DNA from: Staphylococcus equorum | GTDB taxonomy: Bacteria; Bacillota; Bacilli; Staphylococcales; Staphylococcaceae | Reading direction: 5' to 3' | NCBI RefSeq assembly: GCF_029024965.1 | Contig: NZ_CP118982.1 | Coordinates: forward strand, 1,922,001 to 1,986,000 | Length of the DNA: 64,000 nucleotides | Part shown: positions 21,269 to 30,011 of the stretch, piece by piece | Position numbering within the stretch: the stretch's first letter is position 1 | Layout: each line of letters begins with the position of its first letter | Program-made: the position numbers and the translations under genes | The notes under the pieces: model-generated | The model's database searches: none | Told to the model about the DNA's origin: nothing | The model's input: the letters and a program-made list of their open reading frames with translations, nothing else

Positions 21269-22474
21269 ATGAAAGAGAAAATAGTATTAGCATATTCAGG
21301 CGGTTTAGACACAAGTGTTGCAGTAAAATGGTTATTAGATAAAGGTTACGACGTTGTAGCTTGTTGTTTAGACGTAGGTGAAGGTAAGGATTTAGACATC
21401 GTTCATCAAAAAGCATTAGATATGGGGGCAAGTGAATGTCACATTATTGATGCTACTGAAGAATTCAGTCAAGATTTCGTATCATATGCAATTAAAGGTA
21501 ATTTAATGTATGAAGGTACTTATCCATTAGTATCTGCATTATCAAGACCTTTAATTTCAAAAAAATTAGTTGAAATTGCTAGCAAAACAAATTCAGTTGG
21601 TATTGCACACGGTTGTACTGGTAAAGGTAATGACCAAGTTCGTTTTGAAGTAGCAATTAAAGCTTTGGATCCAGAACTAAAAGTATTTGCTCCAGTTAGA
21701 GAATGGGCTTGGAGCCGTGAAGAAGAAATAGATTATGCAATTAAACATAATATCCCAGTACCGATTCAACACGATTCACCTTATTCAATAGACCAAAACT
21801 TATGGGGTAGAAGTAACGAATGTGGTATTCTCGAAGATCCATATGCCACACCACCAGAAGATGCATATGACTTAACTAATCCAATAGAAAATACACCTGA
21901 CGAATCAGATGAAATTGTACTTTCATTTGAGCAAGGTATCCCTACTGCTTTAGACGGTCAATCATATAAATTAAGTGAACTCATTTTATATTTAAATAAA
22001 TTAGCTGGTAAACATGGTATTGGTAGAATTGACCATGTAGAAAATAGACTTGTAGGTATTAAATCAAGAGAAGTCTATGAAACACCTGCAGCTGAAGTAA
22101 TTGTAAAAGCGCACAAAGCACTTGAAACAATTACCCTTACAAAAGATGTAGCACATTTCAAACCAGTAATCGAAAAACAATTCTCAGAACAAATTTATAA
22201 TGGCTTATGGTTCTCTCCATTAACAGATAGCTTAAAAGTATTCGTCGATAGTACGCAACAATATGTTACAGGTGATGTACGTATTAAATTATACAAAGGT
22301 AATGCAATCGTTAATGGCAGAAAATCGCCACATACACTATATAATGAAAAATTAGCTACTTATACAAAAGAAGACGCGTTTAATCAAGAATCAGCAGTTG
22401 GTTTCATCGATATCTTTGGCCTACCTACTAAAGTGAATTCTATGTTACATGGCGGATATAACGATGAGCAGTAA
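21269..22474 (+). CDS. argG: argininosuccinate synthase
   Basis: A 401-residue enzyme joining citrulline and aspartate with ATP in arginine synthesis. The N-terminal ATP pyrophosphatase loop is [16 protein letters not shown], followed by [20 protein letters not shown] and [12 protein letters not shown]. Start ATG 21269 ([12 protein letters not shown]) is chosen because AGAGGTGG lies just upstream; an open frame 29 codons longer has no ribosome site and is not conserved in the family. Its 3' end overlaps argH by 11 bases. Likely ArgR-controlled. Confidence 0.97.
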   Translation: MKEKIVLAYSGGLDTSVAVKWLLDKGYDVVACCLDVGEGKDLDIVHQKALDMGASECHIIDATEEFSQDFVSYAIKGNLMYEGTYPLVSALSRPLISKKLVEIASKTNSVGIAHGCTGKGNDQVRFEVAIKALDPELKVFAPVREWAWSREEEIDYAIKHNIPVPIQHDSPYSIDQNLWGRSNECGILEDPYATPPEDAYDLTNPIENTPDESDEIVLSFEQGIPTALDGQSYKLSELILYLNKLAGKHGIGRIDHVENRLVGIKSREVYETPAAEVIVKAHKALETITLTKDVAHFKPVIEKQFSEQIYNGLWFSPLTDSLKVFVDSTQQYVTGDVRIKLYKGNAIVNGRKSPHTLYNEKLATYTKEDAFNQESAVGFIDIFGLPTKVNSMLHGGYNDEQ

Positions 22475-23837
22475 AGCTTGGGGTGGTAGATTTAGTGAAC
22501 AACCAGAAGCATGGGTCGATGAATTCAATGCTTCTATCCACTTTGACAAAGCATTAATCGAATACGATGTCCAAGGTAGTATTGCTCACGCAACGATGTT
22601 AGCCAAACAAGGTATTATTTCTGATTCAGACTGTGAACAAATTATAGATGGCTTAAATGCTATTTTAGCTGATTATAAACAAGGTAATTTAAACTTAGAC
22701 GTTTCTTTAGAAGATATTCACTTAAATATTGAACATGAATTAATTAAACGTATCGGTGATGCTGGTGGCAGATTACACACTGGCCGTAGTAGAAATGATC
22801 AAGTCGCTACTGATATGCATTTATATACAAAAGAAGAAGTTAACTACTTAATTGAATCTATCACTGCTTTCCAACAAACTATTGTAAAAGTTGCTGAAGC
22901 ACATGTTGATACAATTATGCCTGGTTATACGCATTTACAAAGAGCACAACCAATATCGTTTGCACATCATATATTGACGTATTATTGGATGTTAGAAAGA
23001 GATAAATCACGTTTCCAAGATAGCTTAAAGCGTATTGACATCTCCCCTCTTGGTGCAGCTGCATTAAGTGGTACTACTTATCCAATTGATCGTCATGAAA
23101 CACAATCTTTATTAAACTTTAGCGCACTTTATGAAAATAGTATGGATGCTGTAAGTGATAGAGATTATATTGTTGAAACGTTACACAACATTTCATTAAC
23201 TATGGTTCACCTTTCTCGTTTTGCTGAAGAAATTATTTTTTGGTCATCAGCAGAAGCAAATTTCATAACTTTATCCGACGCATTTTCAACTGGTTCTTCT
23301 ATCATGCCACAGAAGAAAAATCCTGATATGGCAGAATTAATTAGAGGTAAAGTTGGACGTACGACAGGTAATCTTATGAGTATGCTTATGACACTTAAAG
23401 GTTTGCCTTTAGCATACAATAAAGATATGCAAGAAGATAAAGAAGGACTCTTTGATGCTGTGCATACACTTAAAGGTTCTCTACGTATCTTCGAAGGCAT
23501 GGTCGATACAATGACTGTGAATGTGAATCACTTACAAGAAACAGTCTACAATGATTTTTCAAATGCAACAGAACTTGCAGATTACTTAGTCAACAAAGGT
23601 GTGCCATTTAGAAATGCACATGAGATCGTCGGTAAAATTGTGCTTTGGTCTATACAACATAACGTTTATTTACTAGACGTTCCGTTAGAAGAATATCAAA
23701 ACGCGCATGCTAGTATCGAATCGGACATTTATGATTACTTAAAACCTGAAAACTGTGTAAGTCGTAGAATCAGTTATGGTTCAACGGGACAAGAAGCAGT
23801 AAAACAACAAATCAATATAATAAAGCAACAACTTTAG
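22464..23837 (+). CDS. argH: argininosuccinate lyase
   Basis: A 457-residue fumarase/aspartase superfamily enzyme splitting argininosuccinate to arginine and fumarate. Key motifs: AWGGRFSE at the start, [24 protein letters not shown], and the superfamily signature [15 protein letters not shown] at about residues 275-289 with the flexible catalytic loop. Start ATG 22464 (MSSKAWGG) lies inside the end of argG (11-base overlap). The upstream site is weak (GGCGGA), so argH is probably translationally coupled to argG. Confidence 0.97.
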   Translation: MSSKAWGGRFSEQPEAWVDEFNASIHFDKALIEYDVQGSIAHATMLAKQGIISDSDCEQIIDGLNAILADYKQGNLNLDVSLEDIHLNIEHELIKRIGDAGGRLHTGRSRNDQVATDMHLYTKEEVNYLIESITAFQQTIVKVAEAHVDTIMPGYTHLQRAQPISFAHHILTYYWMLERDKSRFQDSLKRIDISPLGAAALSGTTYPIDRHETQSLLNFSALYENSMDAVSDRDYIVETLHNISLTMVHLSRFAEEIIFWSSAEANFITLSDAFSTGSSIMPQKKNPDMAELIRGKVGRTTGNLMSMLMTLKGLPLAYNKDMQEDKEGLFDAVHTLKGSLRIFEGMVDTMTVNVNHLQETVYNDFSNATELADYLVNKGVPFRNAHEIVGKIVLWSIQHNVYLLDVPLEEYQNAHASIESDIYDYLKPENCVSRRISYGSTGQEAVKQQINIIKQQL

Positions 23838-23838
23838 C

Positions 23839-23887
23839 AAAAAGAACTGGAAAACGTGCTTAAAAAAGCGGTCTTCCAGTTCTTTTT
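23839..23887 (+). terminator. terminator of argGH
   Basis: AAAAAGAACTGGAA (23839-23852) / TTCCAGTTCTTTTT (23874-23887), a perfect 14-bp stem beginning directly after the argH stop. Confidence 0.85.
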
Positions 23888-24192
23888 GTTATATATATAA
23901 TCATAACGCCTTAATAAATCATCCTAAATTATAAAGACATATATAGCACTCTGTGACGCAATGACAGTATTGCTAGTTAATATATCTTCAAATAGCCACA
24001 ACTCTTGAGAAAACAGCTTGTATTAGCCATTCAAGGTATAGTGTCGTTCTTTTATTTGTAATTTTTTGATATAAATTGTAATTATATGTTTAACATTATT
24101 TAGTTTGAATAAATATGTTGTAAATCCTATTCTTATTTCTGATTTTATTTTGTACTATGAAATTACAGTTCAGATTAAGGAGTGACAACATT
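23888..24192. other. intergenic region upstream of glpQ
   Basis: 305 AT-rich bases without a gene. A weak promoter candidate for glpQ reads TTGAAT (24105-24110), 17 bases, TATTCT (24128-24133). A single TTAACA (24090-24095) is reminiscent of a PhoP half-site, but no repeat array is seen. Nothing else recognised. Confidence 0.4.
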
Positions 24193-25182
24193 ATGAAACA
24201 CGTCAGTAAATTTATCATTTCAAGTATTGCAGTAACATCATTATTGAGTCTCGGTGCATCTCCAGAGATTCACGCAAGTGGTAAAGGCAGTCAGATGGAA
24301 AATCAGAACGCTTCTCATTCACAACAAAGCGCTCATTCAAACGGTATAAATAATAAGCAGAACGAATTACATAATTTAACAGGTGAAAAATTCACAACAA
24401 TCGCTCACAGAGGCGCAAGTGGCTACGCACCAGAGCATACCCTAGCGGCTTACGATAAGAGTCACAATGCCATAGGCGCATCATATATAGAAATTGATTT
24501 ACAAATGACTAAAGATGGTCACCTCGTCGCAATGCATGATGAAACTGTTGATAGAACAACGAATGGTACAGGTAGAGTCGATCAATATACACTTAAAGAA
24601 CTGAAACAATTAGATGCAGGAAGTAAATTTAATGCGGAAAATCCTCAATATGCAAATTCAAACTATGAAGGTGTCCAAGTACCGACATTAGATGAAATTT
24701 TCCAACGCTATGGTTCAGGTGCCAATTATTATATTGAAACAAAATCGCCTGATGTTTATCCTGGCATGGAAGAAAAACTTCTAGATACATTAAATAAACA
24801 CAATTTATTAAATAGTGATTCGCTTGAAAATGGACATGTTATGCTTCAATCCTTTTCACAAGAAAGTTTATTAAAGCTACAAAACCTTAACCCTAACATA
24901 CCGCTTGTACGCTTATTAGATAAGGGTGAATTACCTAGTATGACACAACAAGACTTTAATGCGATCAAACAATATGCAGTCGGCGTAGGACCTGAACATA
25001 CAGATTTAACAAAACAAAATGTGCATAATCTCAAAAAAGCAGGTCTCTTAGTTCATCCGTTTACTGTTAATGAAAAAGCAGACATGCAACGACTCAATGA
25101 ATATGGCGTAAATGGCGTCTTTACGAATTATCCAGATTTATACAAACAAGTAATTAATGAAAATGAAACACAAGCAAAATAA
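24193..25182 (+). CDS. glpQ: secreted glycerophosphodiester phosphodiesterase GlpQ
   Basis: A 329-residue GDPD-family enzyme releasing glycerol-3-phosphate from glycerophosphodiesters; secreted staphylococcal GlpQ can also degrade exogenous wall-teichoic-acid fragments. The signal peptide covers about residues 1-28 (KHVSK, a hydrophobic core, cleavage after IHA or IHAS). A Gln/Asn/His/Ser-rich linker follows, then the TIM barrel. Catalytic segments are IAHRGASGYAPEHT, EIDLQMTKDG and AMHDETVDRTT; the metal site continues in YIETKSPD. Start ATG 24193 has AAGGAGTG upstream; a frame 12 codons longer would spoil the signal peptide. Confidence 0.94.
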   Translation: MKHVSKFIISSIAVTSLLSLGASPEIHASGKGSQMENQNASHSQQSAHSNGINNKQNELHNLTGEKFTTIAHRGASGYAPEHTLAAYDKSHNAIGASYIEIDLQMTKDGHLVAMHDETVDRTTNGTGRVDQYTLKELKQLDAGSKFNAENPQYANSNYEGVQVPTLDEIFQRYGSGANYYIETKSPDVYPGMEEKLLDTLNKHNLLNSDSLENGHVMLQSFSQESLLKLQNLNPNIPLVRLLDKGELPSMTQQDFNAIKQYAVGVGPEHTDLTKQNVHNLKKAGLLVHPFTVNEKADMQRLNEYGVNGVFTNYPDLYKQVINENETQAK

Positions 25183-25281
25183 GAATTTCCATTACCTACA
25201 ACAAATGTCTAAATTAACAACCAAAATAAAAACTATCCTGTAAAATGTTATGTTATTTACTATAGTGATGAATTAGTTTAT

Positions 25282-25302
25282 TATTGATAATAGCTATCAA
25301 TA
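25282..25302. repeat. palindrome overlapping the leader of the DUF454 gene
   Basis: TATTGATA-ATAGC-TATCAATA (perfect 8-bp arms) ends 1 base before the AGGAGTG ribosome site of the next gene. It could be an operator, or an RNA hairpin affecting translation; no known regulator consensus fits. Confidence 0.45.
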
Positions 25303-25313
25303 GGAGTGTTTTT

Positions 25314-25694
25314 TTGAAATATTTTTTAATTATTATTGGTGTGTTATTTACAGTCATTGGTTTTGCTGGCGTGTTATTACCTTTGTTACCAACTACGCCA
25401 TTTTTATTAGTTGCAGTACTTTGTTTTTCTAAAAGCTCTGATAAATTTGAAAAATGGTTAGTACAAACAAAGGTTTATGTTAATTATGTTGAGAGCTTTA
25501 AAGAAAACAAAGGCTATACATTGAAGGATAAGTTCAAACTTTTGTTAAGTCTTTATATAGTTATCGGCTTTTCAATTTTCATGATAGATCATCCTTATAT
25601 AAGATTGGGTTTATTAATCATGGTAACGTTGCAGACGATAGTTTTATTTACTTTTGTAAAAACATTACCAGCAAATTTTTATGATAAAAAATAG
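25314..25694 (+). CDS. YbaN/DUF454 family membrane protein
   Basis: A 126-residue inner-membrane protein of the DUF454 (YbaN) family. The N-terminal hairpin VIGFAGVLLPLLPTTPFLLVA has the family's double-proline LLPLLPTTPF motif, then CFSKSSDKFEKWL, and a second pair of membrane segments at residues 75-115. Start is TTG 25314, five bases after AGGAGTG; the frame continues ten codons upstream but without a site. Function unknown. It stands alone between glpQ and an accessory patch. Confidence 0.85.
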   Translation: MKYFLIIIGVLFTVIGFAGVLLPLLPTTPFLLVAVLCFSKSSDKFEKWLVQTKVYVNYVESFKENKGYTLKDKFKLLLSLYIVIGFSIFMIDHPYIRLGLLIMVTLQTIVLFTFVKTLPANFYDKK

Positions 25695-25799
25695 TTTGCT
25701 GGTAAAAATAATAGTGTTGAGGAAAGTATTATTTTTTAATAATCATCCCATTACTGGATATATATGGATTAACTATTAAATTTATTAAACGCATTTACT

Positions 25800-25829
25800 T
25801 AAAAAGTTAGTTTTCAAACTAACTTTTAA
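25800..25829 (+). terminator. hairpin downstream of the DUF454 gene
   Basis: AAAAGTTAGTTT / AAACTAACTTTT with a 2-4 base loop, about 105 bases after the stop codon. It is AT-rich; the next hairpin at 25833 is the better terminator. Confidence 0.5.
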
Positions 25830-25832
25830 GAG

Positions 25833-25870
25833 TGTCAACAAATTCTGTGACTTTGTTGACATTTTTTTAT
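25833..25870 (+). terminator. terminator-like hairpin, degenerate repeat copy
   Basis: TGTCAACAAA (25833-25842) / TTTGTTGACA (25852-25861), a perfect 10-bp stem followed by TTTTTTTAT. The left arm recurs at 25991-26000. The stem resembles the one at 2548-2572. Confidence 0.7.
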
Positions 25871-26225
25871 GCTCACTTTCCACGGACACAGCCTCTTCCT
25901 GTATTTTTTGTCTAGTGCTTTTTTACCGAGTAAGAAATCGCACAATAAATCGCCCTTTTTCAAAAGAAAATGAAATTAATATATTTACTGTGTCAACAAA
26001 TAGAGATACCCTAAATTTCAAAAAGAATTAAATGATAAGTTTCATGGAAATAGAGTGTTTCAAAGATATAATATCTATAAAAAACACCCCTAAAAATTAG
26101 ATTTTTAAGTCCAACTTTTGGGGTTCACATCACAATTGATTTGTCTTTGTTTTAAAACGTGAGTTTGAAATGTAAGTTTTTATTTGTAAACTTCGGTAAC
26201 TATAATCTTCTGAAAAATTTAGTTT
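25871..26225. other. non-coding accessory patch
   Basis: 355 bases without a readable gene on either strand. Contains a repeated TGTCAACAAA arm (25991-26000) and the insertion-sequence end remnant listed next. The lack of coding signal and the repeated motifs suggest decayed mobile DNA. Confidence 0.45.
26080..26130 (-). mobile_element. solo terminal inverted-repeat remnant, IS3 family (IS150-group-like)
   Basis: Read on the minus strand from 26129 the sequence begins TGTGAACCCCAAAAGTTGGA and continues to AGGGGTG. Ends of the form ACCCCAAAAGTTGGAC are typical of IS150-group elements. No orfA/orfB reading frame follows in the next 250 bases, so only the end remains. The identification rests on memory of the end motif. 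Confidence 0.4.
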
Positions 26226-26768
26226 TTAATTATTATATTCAGATTTAAGCAAGCTAAACACGTAACTATCAACGAATTTTCCATTCAATTTTTCATCTTC
26301 TCTTAAAATGCCTTCTTGTTTAAATCCTAATTTGCGGGGGATTTTTTGACTTTTAATATTTTTAGTCGCTGTTTGTATTTCAATTCTGTTCAAATTTATT
26401 TCATTGAAACAGTAATCTATTAAAAATTTTGTGCATTTTGTCATTATTCCTAAATTTTCGTAATTTTGATCAATATAATAGCCTATAGATGTTTTTTCAT
26501 TCAACCAATTTATGTAATGTAATCCGATGACACCAATCAATTGTTCGTTGTACCAAATACCACAGTGAAACCCATCATTTTCTATAAATTGATTTAGCGC
26601 AGATTTTATAAATTGCTTAGTATCTTCACTTGTTTTCGTGAATTTTACAAAGGGAAGTCATTCATTTAGATAGTCTCTTGAATTATCAACTATATTAAAA
26701 AGTGCTTGAGTATCTCTTTCTTCTAAAATTTTAAGGCTTAAATTGTCATTAATCTTTGTTTTAAACAT
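26226..26768 (-). pseudogene. RimJ/RimL-type GNAT acetyltransferase broken by a nonsense codon
   Basis: The full frame would be 180 residues from ATG 26768 (preceded by AGGAGGAG) to the stop at 26226. It opens MFKTKINDNLSLKILEERDT, then at codon 37 has TGA (26658-26660) where family members have Trp in the LNEWLPF motif; TGG to TGA is a one-base change. Downstream it is intact: IWYNEQLIGVIGLHYI, then GYYIDQNYENLGIMTKC (acetyl-CoA loop region), NRIEIQTATKN, and RKLGFKQEGILRE. Such enzymes acetylate N-termini of ribosomal proteins or small molecules. Restart translation could give a fragment lacking the N-terminal strand. Confidence 0.82.
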
Positions 26769-26874
26769 AGTACTCCTCCTTTTAAAATCTTATAAGTGTG
26801 TTTATATTTTGATATTTTATTTAGGTGTAAAACGAATAATAAATGTATTTTCCTTTTCATTTAATATAGATTAC

Positions 26875-28077
26875 TCAAATATCCTTTCTATTTATAATCA
26901 CAATAATCGAAGATATAAAAAGCAGTGTTGCAGCTAACATAAATATGAATCTCACACCAAATAAGTCGGTCAAATTCCCTAAAATTAGCGAGGAACCCCC
27001 GAAAATTGCCGTTATTAAAGCGTCTTTTGCTGAGTAAATATTAGGTAAAAGTCTATGAACCACACTCTTCTGTACTAATGTCTCTTGAGCAACATCCTTC
27101 ATCTGATTTACCAAACCAAATAATAAGGATAATACTAATGCCATCCACGGAGTCGACGTTAAACCAAACATTAGAGTTGTTAAACTAGCTAAGAGAGCTC
27201 CAACTAAAATAACTTTACTGGAAAGTCTATCTACTAAATGTGACCATTTTAAACTTAAAAACCCACCTATCATTAATCCAGAGAAGAAAGTCGCGTTTAT
27301 ATACCCCCACCATTGTTCTCCAGTTTGCAAAACTTGGTCTACATACACGTACATAATTGCAGCTACCCACACCACATTTGCAATCGATTCAAAAAATTCT
27401 ACGATACTAATAGTACGTAAGGTGGGTGTTTGCCAAATAGTTACCCATCCTTTTTTTAACACTTCCCAATTTGATAGTTTTATTGACTGTTCATCGCTCA
27501 CTATATTTCTATCAATACTAGGAATTAAAAACATCATAAAAGTTGATGTTACAAACAAGAAAAATGTAAACCAAAGAACGTTTACTCCCCCTATAATAGC
27601 AACAAGCATTCCTCCAACTGCCCATCCGCCTAAACGAATTGTTTGATCAAGAATAGCAAGTAAACTATTAGCTTTCACCAGAGCATTTTGTTCGACTAAT
27701 ATTGGAATAAATGCATTTCTCGCTGGATTTGCCCATCCGTCTAAAAAGGAGATGGTAATTACAAAGAAAAAAATTAAAACAGATGTATTAATAGAAGAAA
27801 AAACATCTATATAACCTATAAGTATAATTATAGCTATTGTTTTACCTAATTGGGAATAAGCTAAAAGTGCCTTTAGGCTAACTCGTTCAATAATTAAAGG
27901 AGCGATGATGCCACTTACAAACCTTGATGCTGTTATAAAAAAAGGTACAAAAGCCATATAAGTTACAGAACCTGTTAATTCGTATATTATCGCTATTAAA
28001 CCCACCATATAAAAAACATCTCCGCTATTTGCGAGAGATTGACCAATCCATAAAAAACGAAACGATGATTTATTCAT
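26875..28077 (-). CDS. MFS transporter, DHA3-like exporter
   Basis: A 400-residue major facilitator superfamily protein with about 12 hydrophobic segments, beginning SSFRFLWIGQSLANSGDVFY as in the DHA3 group that includes macrolide exporters and many uncharacterised proteins. Other marks: the Asp/Arg-poor loop ERVSLKALLAYS between helices 2 and 3, FLDGWANPARNAFIP in helix 4-5, and the second-half repeat LVDRLSSKVILVGAL. Start ATG 28077 has AAGGAG. It lies next to the broken GNAT gene, outside the conserved gene order, consistent with a small acquired cassette. Substrate unknown. Confidence 0.85.
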   Translation of the reverse strand: MNKSSFRFLWIGQSLANSGDVFYMVGLIAIIYELTGSVTYMAFVPFFITASRFVSGIIAPLIIERVSLKALLAYSQLGKTIAIIILIGYIDVFSSINTSVLIFFFVITISFLDGWANPARNAFIPILVEQNALVKANSLLAILDQTIRLGGWAVGGMLVAIIGGVNVLWFTFFLFVTSTFMMFLIPSIDRNIVSDEQSIKLSNWEVLKKGWVTIWQTPTLRTISIVEFFESIANVVWVAAIMYVYVDQVLQTGEQWWGYINATFFSGLMIGGFLSLKWSHLVDRLSSKVILVGALLASLTTLMFGLTSTPWMALVLSLLFGLVNQMKDVAQETLVQKSVVHRLLPNIYSAKDALITAIFGGSSLILGNLTDLFGVRFIFMLAATLLFISSIIVIINRKDI

Positions 28078-28562
28078 CAGAAATTACTCCTTGAATTAAT
28101 TTATTATTTAATTTTTATTTTAAATTAAATATGATCTTACATCGGGTCGTCATCCTTTTCTTTATATAGTTTATCAGGTGGAGTTAATTATTTAGCTATT
28201 AATATTCTTTTTTACAATAGCATAACTAAAAAAGTACGACAAGTCTGATAATTCGGAAAATAAATAACATAGCATTTTAAATTAAATCAATGTTAATAAC
28301 AATTATAAGTTTAGTATAGATTTTTGTGTAGCATAAAAAAAATAAAGTTTTTCACTTTTTAAACTTCCACTTTGAAGAGAGCATATAAAATACAATAAAT
28401 GTTTATTCATTAACTGAAATATGATTAAAGTTTCTACCAGTACTCATAGCCTTAGAAAAATGGATAATTAAATGTAATATACTAACAAAAAATATCGATA
28501 AAGTTATAAGACTCAATCGACATTTTGAAAGGAAGTTTCTCCTAAAAAATAAACTCGTAATA
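28078..28562. other. MFS/gudB intergenic region
   Basis: About 485 AT-rich bases upstream of the MFS gene. No gene recognised. Contains a degraded copy of the hairpin repeat (28491-28531) near the gudB terminator. Confidence 0.5.
28491..28531. repeat. degraded copy of the TCGACAAAG-type hairpin repeat
   Basis: ATCGATAAAG, TATAAGACT and ATCGACATTTTGAAAG align in order with the element at 2546-2582 (ATCGACAAAG, GTAAGACT, GTCGACATTCTGAACG), but the arms no longer pair well. Confidence 0.5.
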
Positions 28563-28609
28563 AATAGAAAGTACCCACTATTAAAAATTAATAGTGGGTA
28601 CTTTCTATT
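28563..28609 (-). terminator. terminator of gudB
   Basis: A perfect 22-bp stem with a 3-base loop (28563-28584 / 28588-28609; core GTACCCACTATTAA / TTAATAGTGGGTAC), 48 bases beyond the gudB stop. Confidence 0.9.
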
Positions 28610-28656
28610 TTTCTAAATCAATAACTATTTAAACCATTTATACTCTATTTTACGTT

Positions 28657-29901
28657 TTATGCCCAACCACGATAACGAGCTGCCTCTGCAGTACGTTTAA
28701 TACCAACGATAAACGCAGCTAAGCGCATATCAATTTTTCTATTTTGTGATAATTCATAAATTGTATCAAAAGCAGTTATAAGTTTTTCACGTAATTTAGT
28801 GTTTACTTCTTCTTCTGTCCAATAATAACCTTGATTATTTTGTACCCATTCGAAGTATGAAACAGTTACGCCACCAGCACTTGCTAATACATCAGGAACA
28901 AGTAGAATGCCACGTTCAGTTAAGATACGTGTTGCTGCTGGTGTAGTTGGGCCATTAGCAGCCTCAACCACGATATCAGCTTTAATATCTGCTGCATTAT
29001 CTTCAGTAATTTGATTTGTAATTGCTGCCGGAATCAGCACATCACAATCAAGTTCGAACAATTCTTTATTTGAAATTGTTTCTTCAAATAAATTTGTTAC
29101 TGTTCCGAAACTATCTCTTCTGTCTAACAGATAGTCAATATCTAAACCTTCTGGGTCATGTAATGCACCATAAGCGTCTGAGATACCAACAATTTTTGCA
29201 CCCATGTCGTACAAGAATTTCGCTAAGAAACTACCTGCGTTACCGAAACCTTGAATTACCATACGTGCACCTTTTAAGTCTAGCCCTCTTCTTTTTGCAG
29301 CTTGCTCAATGGCAATTACTACACCTAAAGCTGTTGAACGATCACGGCCTTGTGAACCGCCTAAAACAATTGGTTTACCAGTAATGAAACCTGGTGAATT
29401 GAATTTGTCTAATGAACTATATTCATCCATCATCCACGCCATAATTTGAGAGTTTGTAAATACGTCTGGTGCTGGAATATCTTTAGTTGGTCCAACGAAT
29501 TGAGAAATTGAGCGCACATACCCACGAGATAGACGTTCTACTTCATGAATGCTCATTTGTCTTGGATCACAAATGATTCCACCTTTACCTCCGCCGTACG
29601 GTAAATCCACTATGCCACATTTCAATGTCATCCACATTGATAGGGCCTTAACTTCTTCTTCATCAACATCTGGATGGAAACGAACTCCACCTTTTGTTGG
29701 TCCAACAGCATCATTATGCTGTGCACGATAACCAGTAAATGTTTTAACAGTACCATCATCCATACGGACAGGAATTCGAACTTCAAGGAATCTTAAAGGT
29801 TCCTTTACTAAATCATACATACCATCGTCAAATCCCAGTTTATGCAATGCTTCTTTAATAATTTGTTGCGTAGAAGTAACTAAATTATTATTCTCAGTCA
29901 T
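28657..29901 (-). CDS. gudB: NAD-specific glutamate dehydrogenase
   Basis: A 414-residue Glu/Leu/Phe/Val dehydrogenase deaminating glutamate to 2-oxoglutarate, the link from proline/arginine breakdown to the TCA cycle. Motifs: the glutamate-binding KGGVRFHPDV, the catalytic Lys in LPYGGGKGGI, the dinucleotide fold GFGNAGSFLAKFL, and AANGPTTP. Start ATG 29901 lies 28 bases downstream of a consensus cre site, so catabolite repression by CcpA is expected. The rocD gene lies upstream on the same strand (110-base gap with its own promoter elements). The gudB/rocG names are used interchangeably in staphylococci. Confidence 0.95.
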   Translation of the reverse strand: MTENNNLVTSTQQIIKEALHKLGFDDGMYDLVKEPLRFLEVRIPVRMDDGTVKTFTGYRAQHNDAVGPTKGGVRFHPDVDEEEVKALSMWMTLKCGIVDLPYGGGKGGIICDPRQMSIHEVERLSRGYVRSISQFVGPTKDIPAPDVFTNSQIMAWMMDEYSSLDKFNSPGFITGKPIVLGGSQGRDRSTALGVVIAIEQAAKRRGLDLKGARMVIQGFGNAGSFLAKFLYDMGAKIVGISDAYGALHDPEGLDIDYLLDRRDSFGTVTNLFEETISNKELFELDCDVLIPAAITNQITEDNAADIKADIVVEAANGPTTPAATRILTERGILLVPDVLASAGGVTVSYFEWVQNNQGYYWTEEEVNTKLREKLITAFDTIYELSQNRKIDMRLAAFIVGIKRTAEAARYRGWA

Positions 29902-29929
29902 GATTCATTTCGCCTCTTTTTCGTAACTA

Positions 29930-29945
29930 ATGATTTCGCTTTCAT
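29930..29945 (-). promoter_or_regulatory. CcpA cre site of gudB
   Basis: Minus strand ATGAAAGCGAAATCAT fits WTGNAANCGNWNNCAW at every position. It lies just downstream of the -10 hexamer, covering the likely transcription start, where CcpA would block initiation. Confidence 0.8.
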
Positions 29946-29949
29946 GATA

Positions 29950-29977
29950 ATTGTAACATAACATTTCGCTTTTTAAA
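29950..29977 (-). promoter_or_regulatory. candidate promoter of gudB
   Basis: Minus strand: TTTAAA (29972-29977) as a weak -35, 16 bases, TACAAT (29950-29955) as -10. It is supported mainly by the adjoining cre site. Confidence 0.5.
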
Positions 29978-30011
29978 GAGTTTTCAAAACTTATATTTTT
30001 TAACTATAAAT

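Noticed and set aside
24060..24192. PhoP box array upstream of glpQ
   Set aside because: Only a single TTAACA was found; the direct repeats at 11-base spacing needed for PhoP are absent.
26202..26218. AATCTTCTGAAAAATT as a CodY box
   Set aside because: Near match, but it lies at the 3' end of a pseudogene with no promoter downstream, so a regulatory role is unlikely.
29022..29384. 120-codon plus-strand frame inside gudB
   Set aside because: It is an antisense shadow of the gudB frame, with no ribosome site.
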